DNA of 64,000 bases from assembly GCF_000282095.2 (NCBI RefSeq), contig NZ_AKKC02000002.1:1-64000 (forward strand). Reading direction: 5' to 3'. Of this stretch, positions 44,340 through 51,854 are shown piece by piece. This DNA is from Rhizobium sp. CF080. Lineage in GTDB: Bacteria; Pseudomonadota; Alphaproteobacteria; Rhizobiales; Rhizobiaceae. The notes below the pieces were generated by a model that made no database searches, was not told the origin of the DNA, and saw nothing but the letters and a program-made list of their open reading frames with translations. A program made the translations under genes and the position numbers. Each line of letters starts with the position of its first letter. Position 1 is the stretch's first letter.

Positions 44340-46172
44340 TTAAAAGATGATCGCCCAGGCGCAAAGGATCGCCAGGGACACGAGAAGTGCGAGCAGATAG
44401 GGCACGACCGCCTTGAACAGCGCGGTCGCGGGAATGCGGGTGACGCCGCTGACCACGAAGATCAGCATGCCGAGCGGCGGGGTCAGGCCATGGATCATCA
44501 GGTTGACCACAATGATGACGCCGAAATGGATGGGATCGATGCCGGCGGCGATGGCGGCGGGCAACAGGATCGGGCCGAACAGCAGGATCGCCGCGCCGAT
44601 ATCCAGCACTAGGCCGACGACCAGAAGGATGACGTTGGAGAGGATGATGACGGCGAGCGCGCTGCCGCCGAGCATGGTCACGAAATCCGAGACCAGGCCG
44701 GAAACGTTGTCAACCGCCAGCAGAAAGGCGAAAGGTCCGGCAGTGCCGATCAAGAGGCCGATCGCAGCGGATTCGGTGGCGGCCTGCCGGAACGAGGCGA
44801 GCAGCGAGCCGGCCCCGACCTTGCCCCAGACGGCCAGGATAATCGTATAGAGCGCCGCGAGAGCCGCCGCTTCCGTCGTGGTGACGATGCCGATGCGGAT
44901 GCCGACCACGACGATGATGCCGAGACCGAAGGCCGGAATGGCGGAGATCGCCGCCTGCCAGCGCTCGCGTCCCGATGCGCGCGGCAGCGCCACCTGATCG
45001 CGGACGGACAGATGGATGGCTACCGCCAGGCAGATCGCCATGAGGCCGCCGGCGAAGAAACCGCCGACCAGCAGCGAACCGACCGACAGATTGGTGGCGG
45101 TCGCCAGGATCAGGAAGGCGATCGAGGGTGGGATGACGTTGTCGAGAACCGAGGTGGCGGCGATGATCGCGCCTGCCTGGGCCGGGGGATAGCCGTGCTT
45201 CACCAGTTCCGGCTGGAAGGTCGAGGCCCCAAAGGCAGCGTTGGCCACCGACGAACCCGAGGCCCCGGAAAACAGCACGCTGGTCAGCAGCGTCGTCTGC
45301 GCCAGCCCTGCTCGGCGGTGGCCGACCATGGAGGCGGCGAAACGGACAAGCTGGTTGGCGACGCCGGAAGAGGTCAGCAACCCGCCGGCCAGCAGGAAGA
45401 AGGGAATGGCAAGCAGCAGGAATTTCGACATGCCGGTGACGGTCGAGGACACGATCGCCGGTTCCGGCAGGCTGCTGCCGAAGGCGATTGCCACATAGGC
45501 GGCTGCGAGAAAGGCATGTGCCAAAGGCGCGGCCAGCACCAGGCCGAGCGCGGCGACCAGCGCGAGGAACAGGCTCGGCGGCAATTCGCTGTCGACGAAG
45601 ATTTCGGGAATGCCGAAATAGAGTGCAGCCCCGAGGCTCAGAGATATCAGCACCGGCAGGGCCCTGCCCTCCGCCAGCCGCTGCAGCAGGAGCACGAGAA
45701 GGATCAGCACGCCGCCGGCCCCTAAGAAACCGAAGCGGATCCACTCCGGAACTCCCAGCGTCGGGGAAATGCCGCCGAGCATGGCCATGATTTCGGAACC
45801 GCCGAACAGCAGGATCAGGGCCGCCAGCACGGTGAACACGTCGGCCAGAACCTGGGTCGACGGCAGCAGCCGGGCAGGAAGCAGACGTACGAAGACGTCG
45901 AGCCGCATCGCCAGCGCGCTGTTGAGGCTGAGCGGCGCACCGATCGAGATCAGCGCCACATGCAGCCAGATGCCGAGATCCTCGGCGCCGATGAAGCCGG
46001 TATTGAAGAAATAACGCAGGCAGACGCTGACCAGCACGACCGTCAGAAGAACGGCGAGGATGAGCGCTGCGACAGCGCCGAGGACAGTCTCGACGCCCTT
46101 CAGCACCCTCGCCGCGATACCGTCGCCGGGGATTGCCGTCTGCTCGAGAAAATCGGATGGGCTGGCTGCCAC
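44340..46172 (-). CDS. TRAP transporter fused permease (DctQ-DctM)
   Basis: This 610-residue inner-membrane protein starts at a GTG after AAGGTAAGAG. Residues about 20-170 form the four-span DctQ domain (LRYFFNTGFIGAEDLGIWLHVALIS). About residue 185 onward is the 12-span DctM permease, with SGASGSSVANAAFG, GYPPAQAGAIIAATSVLDNVIPPSIAFLI and a late HGLTPPLGMLIF. It couples sodium-driven uptake to the DctP protein. Q and M are fused, as in a subset of TRAP systems. Confidence 0.93.
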   Translation of the reverse strand: MAASPSDFLEQTAIPGDGIAARVLKGVETVLGAVAALILAVLLTVVLVSVCLRYFFNTGFIGAEDLGIWLHVALISIGAPLSLNSALAMRLDVFVRLLPARLLPSTQVLADVFTVLAALILLFGGSEIMAMLGGISPTLGVPEWIRFGFLGAGGVLILLVLLLQRLAEGRALPVLISLSLGAALYFGIPEIFVDSELPPSLFLALVAALGLVLAAPLAHAFLAAAYVAIAFGSSLPEPAIVSSTVTGMSKFLLLAIPFFLLAGGLLTSSGVANQLVRFAASMVGHRRAGLAQTTLLTSVLFSGASGSSVANAAFGASTFQPELVKHGYPPAQAGAIIAATSVLDNVIPPSIAFLILATATNLSVGSLLVGGFFAGGLMAICLAVAIHLSVRDQVALPRASGRERWQAAISAIPAFGLGIIVVVGIRIGIVTTTEAAALAALYTIILAVWGKVGAGSLLASFRQAATESAAIGLLIGTAGPFAFLLAVDNVSGLVSDFVTMLGGSALAVIILSNVILLVVGLVLDIGAAILLFGPILLPAAIAAGIDPIHFGVIIVVNLMIHGLTPPLGMLIFVVSGVTRIPATALFKAVVPYLLALLVSLAILCAWAIIF

Positions 46173-46195
46173 GGGCTCTTACCTTTGCAGGAGGA

Positions 46196-47326
46196 TCAGA
46201 CGGTCTTGACCGTGGAAAGATCACGATCGAAGAGCGTCGACCAGGTGAAATGACGCGCTGCCGAAACCTCGCGGGCAACATCGAGACGCGGCAATACCTT
46301 TTCGCCGAAGCGATAGGCTTCCTCAAGCAGCGGCATGCCAGAAAGGATAAAAGTTTCGACGCCCGCTTGTCTGTAGGCTTCCAGCGTGCGGATCACCGTA
46401 TCGGGCGAACCAACGATCGCGGTGCCGGGGCCCGGGCGGACGAGCCCGATGCCGGCCCAGAGATTGGGGGCGACTTCGAGATCGCGCAGGTTTGCTGGCT
46501 TCAACCCGCCATGCATGGCGGTCATGCGCTGCTGGCCGACGGAATCGCTTTTTCCGACAAAACGCTGGTTTGCGGCAATCGCCGCGTCGTCCATCCGACC
46601 ATAGAGATCGGCAGCGGCTTCCCAGGCCTTCTCGTCGGTATCGCGAACGATGACATAAAGCCGGATGCCGTATTCCAGCGTGCGGCCGTATTGCGTGGCC
46701 TTCGCCTTGACCGCTTCAACCTTGGCGCCGATCTGCTCCGGCGTCTCGCCCCAGGAGAGATAGGTATCGACGTGCTTTGCCGCGACATCGAGCGCCTTGT
46801 CGGAAGAGCCGCCAAACCAGAGCGGCGGCGGGGCGATGGTATCGCTGACCGGCAGCGCCAGCTTGGCGCCGTCCGTCTGGAAGTATTTGCCCTGGTAGCT
46901 GACGCTCTCGCCGGCAAACAGTCGGTGCCAGATCTGCAGGTATTCGTCGGCCATGTCGTAACGCTCGTCATGCGGCATGGTCATGCCATAGGCGCCGAGC
47001 ATCTTGGCATCGCCTGACACGACGTTGATCAGCAGGCGGCCGCGCGAGAACTCCTGCAGCGTCGCGGCCATTTTCGCGAGCAGCGTCGGGGCCACGAGGC
47101 CCGGATGGATGGCGACGAGGAATTTCATCCGCTCTGTGTAAGATAGCAGGGCGCCCGCCAGCACCCAGACATCGTGGGCCCCGGTCGCAAACAGCGCGCC
47201 TGTATAGCCGAGATGGTCATAGGCCTGGGCGAGCTGCTTGTAGTAACCGAGATCGACCTTGCGGGAGCCTTCCGGCTGCCAGGGATAGGCGCCGTCGGGC
47301 GCGCACATATACCAGAAAACGTTCAT
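46196..47326 (-). CDS. ssuD: FMNH2-dependent alkanesulfonate monooxygenase (SsuD-like)
   Basis: This 376-residue LLM-class flavin monooxygenase begins MNVFWYMCAPDGAYPWQPEG and shows WVLAGALLSYTERMKFLVAIHPGLVAPTLLAKMAATLQEFSRGRLLINVVSGD and the YFGGSS-like WFGGSSDKALDVAAKHVDTYLSWGE. It cleaves the C-S bond of sulfonates to give sulfite and an aldehyde. It needs an FMN reductase such as SsuE, which is not in the window. It lies between the SsuA-like gene (10 bases upstream) and the TRAP genes (23 bases downstream). Confidence 0.85.
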   Translation of the reverse strand: MNVFWYMCAPDGAYPWQPEGSRKVDLGYYKQLAQAYDHLGYTGALFATGAHDVWVLAGALLSYTERMKFLVAIHPGLVAPTLLAKMAATLQEFSRGRLLINVVSGDAKMLGAYGMTMPHDERYDMADEYLQIWHRLFAGESVSYQGKYFQTDGAKLALPVSDTIAPPPLWFGGSSDKALDVAAKHVDTYLSWGETPEQIGAKVEAVKAKATQYGRTLEYGIRLYVIVRDTDEKAWEAAADLYGRMDDAAIAANQRFVGKSDSVGQQRMTAMHGGLKPANLRDLEVAPNLWAGIGLVRPGPGTAIVGSPDTVIRTLEAYRQAGVETFILSGMPLLEEAYRFGEKVLPRLDVAREVSAARHFTWSTLFDRDLSTVKTV

Positions 47327-47336
47327 GTCCGGCTCC

Positions 47337-48185
47337 TTAGGCGATGGCCAGGGGCCGCTTCAGGGCGACCGGTTTGTCGAAATGGCCGTGCCGATAGAGC
47401 GTATCGGCCTCGGCCTGCTGTTCGTCGATGATCGCCTCGTCGATCGGCACGACGGTGAAATCACGCGAGCGAAGAACTCGCTCCCAGGACTCTGCATCGC
47501 CTTCGCTGTCCGGCTCGGCCGCGAGCAGCTCGGCTGCCTTGCGCAGGTCGGCGGTGACGGCCCTGCCGAGCCGGTCGAGCTCTGCGGCGATGGCATTGAG
47601 GTCGCTCGCCGAAAGCCCGTGGCGCTGCAGCGTCCAGAACAAGGAACGGTTGGGAATGGTCGAGCCGCAGCGGACGATCAGGCGGAGATCGTCGCGGTCG
47701 AGCGCCTTTTCGAGGCGCGGCGACATGGCGACCCAGGCATCGACCCGGCCTTCGAGCAGGTCGCTCAGCGAATCCGAATTGCCGCTTTCGACACGGGTGA
47801 CATCGGCCAGGCCGAGCCCCTCGCCTTCCAGGCTGCGGGCGAGCAGATAGGTGTGGAACGAGCCGTCGACCAGCGAGATACGTTTGCCGGCGAGATCGGC
47901 GACCGCATGGATCGGACTATCCGCCCTCACGAGAATGGCGCCGTTTGCCGGGCGCGGTGCGGAAGCCGCGACGTATTCGACGCCGAGGCCGCGGAAATCC
48001 GCCTCGATCGGTGGTGTCGAGCCGGTTCCGCTGAAATGGATCGCTCCGCTTTCGAGAAGCGACGCCGTATCCCGGCCCTCGGCATAGGGGACGAATTCCG
48101 GTTTCAACTCCGCAAACGCGCCCGGCCACAGCCGCGCCAGCCGCAGATGAAGATTGTTCGGATGAACCCCGATTCGCATATTCAT
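47337..48185 (-). CDS. SsuA-like binding-protein domain without signal peptide
   Basis: This 282-residue protein resembles sulfonate/nitrate-type ABC binding proteins: GAIHFSGTGSTPPIEADFRGLGVEYVA, DLAGKRISLVDGSFHTYLLARSLEGEGL, and ALDRDDLRLIVRCGS. It starts MNMRIGVHPNNLHLRLARLW with GAGGAGCG upstream and has no signal peptide, so it seems cytosolic. No ABC permease or ATPase is next to it. It may be a sensor or substrate carrier, or the true start with a leader may have been lost. First gene of the ssuD-TRAP operon. Confidence 0.75.
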   Translation of the reverse strand: MNMRIGVHPNNLHLRLARLWPGAFAELKPEFVPYAEGRDTASLLESGAIHFSGTGSTPPIEADFRGLGVEYVAASAPRPANGAILVRADSPIHAVADLAGKRISLVDGSFHTYLLARSLEGEGLGLADVTRVESGNSDSLSDLLEGRVDAWVAMSPRLEKALDRDDLRLIVRCGSTIPNRSLFWTLQRHGLSASDLNAIAAELDRLGRAVTADLRKAAELLAAEPDSEGDAESWERVLRSRDFTVVPIDEAIIDEQQAEADTLYRHGHFDKPVALKRPLAIA

Positions 48186-48203
48186 TTCGCTCCTCGCAAT
48201 GCA

Positions 48204-48375
48204 CAACAATCTACTTTTTTATAGATTGTTGACGAGGAACCGTCTCCTGACAAGAGGCCGAAATAGAAATGAGAAATCTACAGAATTGCTGGAATGCAAA
48301 AATTCCTGCCGCTTTTTGCGGCAAGCGCCCAACAGGTCATTGAAATTCAACGGCGAACACTTTACTTTTTTATAG
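48204..48375. promoter_or_regulatory. Repeated AT-rich operator between SsuA-like gene and arsR
   Basis: A 13-base sequence, TACTTTTTTATAG, occurs twice in this divergent region, at 48212-48224 and 48363-48375. The first copy lies inside a 10-bp inverted repeat (CAACAATCTA at 48204-48213 with TAGATTGTTG at 48222-48231, 8-base spacer). One copy is 20 bases ahead of the ArsR start and the other 27-40 bases ahead of the SsuA-like start, as for a shared ArsR operator. Confidence 0.55.
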
Positions 48376-48396
48376 AACCAAGCGGGACGCTATGCC

Positions 48397-48762
48397 GTGA
48401 CGAAGCCTGTATCGAACCGAATCTGCCGCAGCGTGGGCGAAGCGAGCGAGCTGTTGAAGCTGGTTGGCAATACCAATCGGCTGGCGATCGTCTGTTACCT
48501 GATGGAAACGGAAGCGTCCGTATCTGCCCTCGAACACGAGCTCGGCATCCGCCAGCCGACGCTTTCTCAGCAGCTTGCGGAACTGCGCGAAGCCGGTGTG
48601 ATCGAAGGTCGCCGTGACGGCAAGGCGGTCGTCTACCGGGTCGGCGATCCGAAGGTGCAGGCGATCGTCTACACCCTGCGCGACCTGTTTTCCGGCCTCG
48701 ACGACGTCGCCAATCGGCACGGCATGCAGACGCTGCCGGTCGACGAAATGATGTTCGATTGA
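48397..48762 (+). CDS. ArsR family transcriptional repressor
   Basis: This 121-residue winged-helix regulator has VGEASELLKLVGNTNRLAIVCYLME, then ALEHELGIRQPTLSQQLAELREAGVIEGRRDGKAVVYRV. Metal-binding CVC is absent; the only cysteines are Cys10 and Cys33. Cys33 sits where BigR/SqrR-type sulfur-sensing members have one redox cysteine; Cys10 could be a partner. Start is GTG with GCGGGA upstream. It is divergent from the SsuA-like operon and 7 bases from the GST gene, with repeated operator-like sites between. Confidence 0.88.
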   Translation: MTKPVSNRICRSVGEASELLKLVGNTNRLAIVCYLMETEASVSALEHELGIRQPTLSQQLAELREAGVIEGRRDGKAVVYRVGDPKVQAIVYTLRDLFSGLDDVANRHGMQTLPVDEMMFD

Positions 48763-48769
48763 TCGGGCG

Positions 48770-49399
48770 ATGATCGATTTCTATACCTGGATTACGCCGA
48801 ACGGCCTGAAGATCTCGATTGCCCTTGAGGAATTCGGCCTCGACTACCACACCCACACGGTCGACATCACGAAAGGCGACCAATTCTCACCGGACTATGT
48901 GAAGATCAATCCGGGCTCGAAAATCCCGGCGATCGTCGATCATGAGACGGGCATCACGCTCACCGAGTCCGGTGCAATCCTCATCTATCTTGCCGAAAAG
49001 ACAGGCCGTTTCATGCCCGCCTCCGGCCCCGCCCGGCTGCAGGTGATCGAATGGCTGATGTGGCAGATGGGCGGGTTCGGCCCGACGCTCGGCCATGCCC
49101 ATTATTTCCTGACCTACAACGCCGGCGAAGCGCCCTTCGCCGAAACCCTGTTTGCCAGGGAAACCCGCCGCCTCTACGAAACGCTCGACGCCCGCCTTCA
49201 GGGGCGCAACTATCTGGTCGACGACTATTCGATCGCCGATATGGCCGTCTGGCCCTGGGTCTCGCGGTTTCAGCGCCACAAGGTCGATCTCAACGATTTT
49301 CAGAATGTCAGGCGCTGGTATCTGGGGCTTGCAGCCCGGCCCCAGGTCAAGCGGGGCTACGAAGTGCCGCATTTCACCACGACGATACCTGTCCCATAA
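48770..49399 (+). CDS. Glutathione S-transferase family protein (YfcG/Ure2-like)
   Basis: This 209-residue GST has an N-terminal thioredoxin-like domain (MIDFYTWITPNGLKISIALEE, NPGSKIPAIVDHE, LTESGAILIYLAEKTGRF) and a helical C-terminal domain (NYLVDDYSIADMAVWPWVSRF). The TPNG start resembles the disulfide-bond oxidoreductases YfcG and YghU. It is cotranscribed with arsR. In context it could act on glutathione or sulfur compounds released from organosulfur substrates. Confidence 0.9.
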   Translation: MIDFYTWITPNGLKISIALEEFGLDYHTHTVDITKGDQFSPDYVKINPGSKIPAIVDHETGITLTESGAILIYLAEKTGRFMPASGPARLQVIEWLMWQMGGFGPTLGHAHYFLTYNAGEAPFAETLFARETRRLYETLDARLQGRNYLVDDYSIADMAVWPWVSRFQRHKVDLNDFQNVRRWYLGLAARPQVKRGYEVPHFTTTIPVP

Positions 49400-49553
49400 C
49401 CACCATTTTCTACCACGGCGGAAACAGTAGGTGCGGCTGCAGACAGGAGGAGCCGCCAAGCTGCCGCGCGATTACGACGAGGTAAAATTTTCGCCAGCGT
49501 CCATTTTTTGCGAGACATGCTAGGTTTTTGGATCAATTAATAGACTCGCGGAA

Positions 49554-51848
49554 ATGCAGGGCGCAGTCCTTGCACGGCAATCGGGGGATGTGTCCGTGGG
49601 CGATATCGAAAAAGAAACACCATCTCAGGATCTCTTTCAGTTTCAACCGGAAGTCGATTCCGCAGCGCCGGACTCGCCCCACCAGTTCCGCCCAGAGATG
49701 AATGATTTCACCATCTTGAGCGTCGATGACGACGAGATGTTCCAGAACTCCCTCCGTCTCTCACTCTCGGGCTTCAGCTATCGCGGCATCGCTCCGCGCA
49801 TATTGGTCGCCAGCTCCGCCAACGAAGCAGCTAAACTTCTGCTTGAAACACCTTCGACCGCGGTCCTGCTGCTCGATATCGTGATGGAGACCGACGATGC
49901 GGGGTTGCGGCTGGTTCGCACGATCCGCGAAGTTCTCGGTAACTCGCAGCTGCGTATCGTGCTTCTCACGGGACAACCGGGCATCGCACCGATGCAGTCG
50001 TCGCTCGAGACCTACGATATCAGCGATTACTGGCTGAAGACCGATCTGACCAACGAGCGGCTTCACAGCATTCTGACCGCAAATCTCAGGACATTCGAGC
50101 AGATCGATGTGCTGAACCGTGCGCGCCGGGGCCTCCAGAGCATTGTCGAGGCGAGCAACAGCTTAGCGAAGTCGTCGGGATTTGAAGATTTCTCCCGCCG
50201 GATGATCCACGAATTGGCGTCGCTTCTGGGCGTCAGCGAGGACGGCATCGTCTGCGTTCGCGGGCGTGACCAGGAACAGCCGCCGAAAATCATCGGGTCG
50301 GCGGGGCGCTTCGCCTCCGTCCTCAACCAGACCCTCGATACCATCAATGACGAATCCGTCCGCGACTTGATCCAGCACGCGCTCGACGAGCAGGCGAATA
50401 TGGAGACGGCGATGGCGCAGGTCCTGTTTTTCCCGGGCCAGGCCGTCGCGCCTCCTGCGGCGGCCTACATCGCAACGAACAGGCGGATCGACGATACGGA
50501 GCGGGAACTGCTGCGGGTCTTTGCGACCAATATCGGTACGGGCCTGGTCAATGTAGCGCTGACGAGCCAGCTCGACCGTATCGCCTACGAAGATGGACTG
50601 CTTGAAATTGCGAATGGCAATGCGCTGAAGCGCGGCGTGCAGGCTGCACTCGAGATTCCCCCGCCCCGCAGGCGGAAGGTCCTGTTCATCGAGCTGAACC
50701 AATATGCGAGAAGCTGCGTCTCCCTCGGCGTCGAACAGGGCGATCGCCTACTACGCGCTTTCGCGAAGCGCCTCGCCGCGGCCTTTCCGCCCCCCTGCAT
50801 GATCGCGCGTCTGCACGAAGACATATTTGCCGTGCTCGGACCGGAATATCTGGTGCGGATCGAGTATGTAAACCGTCTCGAAGCGGGCGCCCATTCGCCC
50901 GAAGCCCTGTTCTTCGGCGCAGAGGCAGCCTCTCTCGATCTCAATCATTTCACGTCGGCTCAAACCGTCATCGCGACCGGACTTCTGCTCTTGAAGAAGG
51001 CTGGACTGAAGGGCACAAGCGGGCAACTCGTCGAATACGATCCCAATGTCGAAGAGGAAACGCGCCGCCGGTACGCTCTTTCGCAGCAGCTTTACAAGGC
51101 GGTGCTCAACCGGGAAATCAGTGTCGTGTTCCAGCCACAGATCGACCTGACCGACAATCGGATCGTCGGCGCGGAGATCCTGGCACGCTGGACGCGTCCG
51201 GACGGATCGACCATCTTTCCAGCGGATTTCATTCCCCTGGCAGAGGCGAACGGGCTGATCGTGCCCCTGGGCCAGCAGATCCTCGAACAGGCCTGCAGCG
51301 CTCTCCGCTCCATGGACGAAGCGGGCTTCCCAGCGGTCACCCTCGCCGTCAATGTCTCGCCGGTGCAGCTCGGCCGACAGGAATTTATCGACGAACTGAT
51401 CGCGACCACGCGCCGCTATGGCCTGTCGCCGGACCGGCTGGAGCTCGAGATCACCGAGACGGTCGCTATGGACGAACATCAACACGCAAACGATGTGCTT
51501 TCCACCCTCAGACGAAAAGGATTCGCGATCGCAATCGATGATTTTGGCACCGGCTATTCTTCCCTGACGAAACTCCGGTCCTTCGAGGCCGCCATGCTCA
51601 AGATCGATGGGTCTTTTATTGCCGGTCTCGGAGAATCCATCCAGAACGAGATGATCGTCGAGATGATCATTCGGCTTGGCGAACGCATGAACATGCGTGT
51701 CCTTGCCGAGGGTGTCGAGACCGAGCAGCAGGCGGAATGGCTGCAGTCAAGAGGGTGCATGCTGGCGCAGGGCTATCTCTACGCCCCGCCGGAATCCTTC
51801 GAGCAATTTCTTGCAAGGCTGCGAAATTCGCCAGCCAAGACTGCGTAG
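49554..51848 (+). CDS. Receiver-DUF3369-EAL c-di-GMP phosphodiesterase
   Basis: This 764-residue response regulator has an N-terminal polar tail (about 48 residues), a receiver domain with Asp108 in LLLLDIVME, a DUF3369-type region (about 180-340), a degenerate GGDEF-like segment (about 340-490), and an EAL domain (about 515-760). EAL residues are present: GAEILARW, LEITETVAMD, AIDDFGTGYSSL, LKIDGSFI, LAEGVET. So it should break down cyclic di-GMP when phosphorylated. The start is unclear: ATG 49554 has a weak ribosome site, and GTG 49590 or ATG 49698 region starts are possible. The next gene, 7 bases on, is its probable kinase. Confidence 0.87.
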   Translation: MQGAVLARQSGDVSVGDIEKETPSQDLFQFQPEVDSAAPDSPHQFRPEMNDFTILSVDDDEMFQNSLRLSLSGFSYRGIAPRILVASSANEAAKLLLETPSTAVLLLDIVMETDDAGLRLVRTIREVLGNSQLRIVLLTGQPGIAPMQSSLETYDISDYWLKTDLTNERLHSILTANLRTFEQIDVLNRARRGLQSIVEASNSLAKSSGFEDFSRRMIHELASLLGVSEDGIVCVRGRDQEQPPKIIGSAGRFASVLNQTLDTINDESVRDLIQHALDEQANMETAMAQVLFFPGQAVAPPAAAYIATNRRIDDTERELLRVFATNIGTGLVNVALTSQLDRIAYEDGLLEIANGNALKRGVQAALEIPPPRRRKVLFIELNQYARSCVSLGVEQGDRLLRAFAKRLAAAFPPPCMIARLHEDIFAVLGPEYLVRIEYVNRLEAGAHSPEALFFGAEAASLDLNHFTSAQTVIATGLLLLKKAGLKGTSGQLVEYDPNVEEETRRRYALSQQLYKAVLNREISVVFQPQIDLTDNRIVGAEILARWTRPDGSTIFPADFIPLAEANGLIVPLGQQILEQACSALRSMDEAGFPAVTLAVNVSPVQLGRQEFIDELIATTRRYGLSPDRLELEITETVAMDEHQHANDVLSTLRRKGFAIAIDDFGTGYSSLTKLRSFEAAMLKIDGSFIAGLGESIQNEMIVEMIIRLGERMNMRVLAEGVETEQQAEWLQSRGCMLAQGYLYAPPESFEQFLARLRNSPAKTA

Positions 51849-51854
51849 CTGCTG

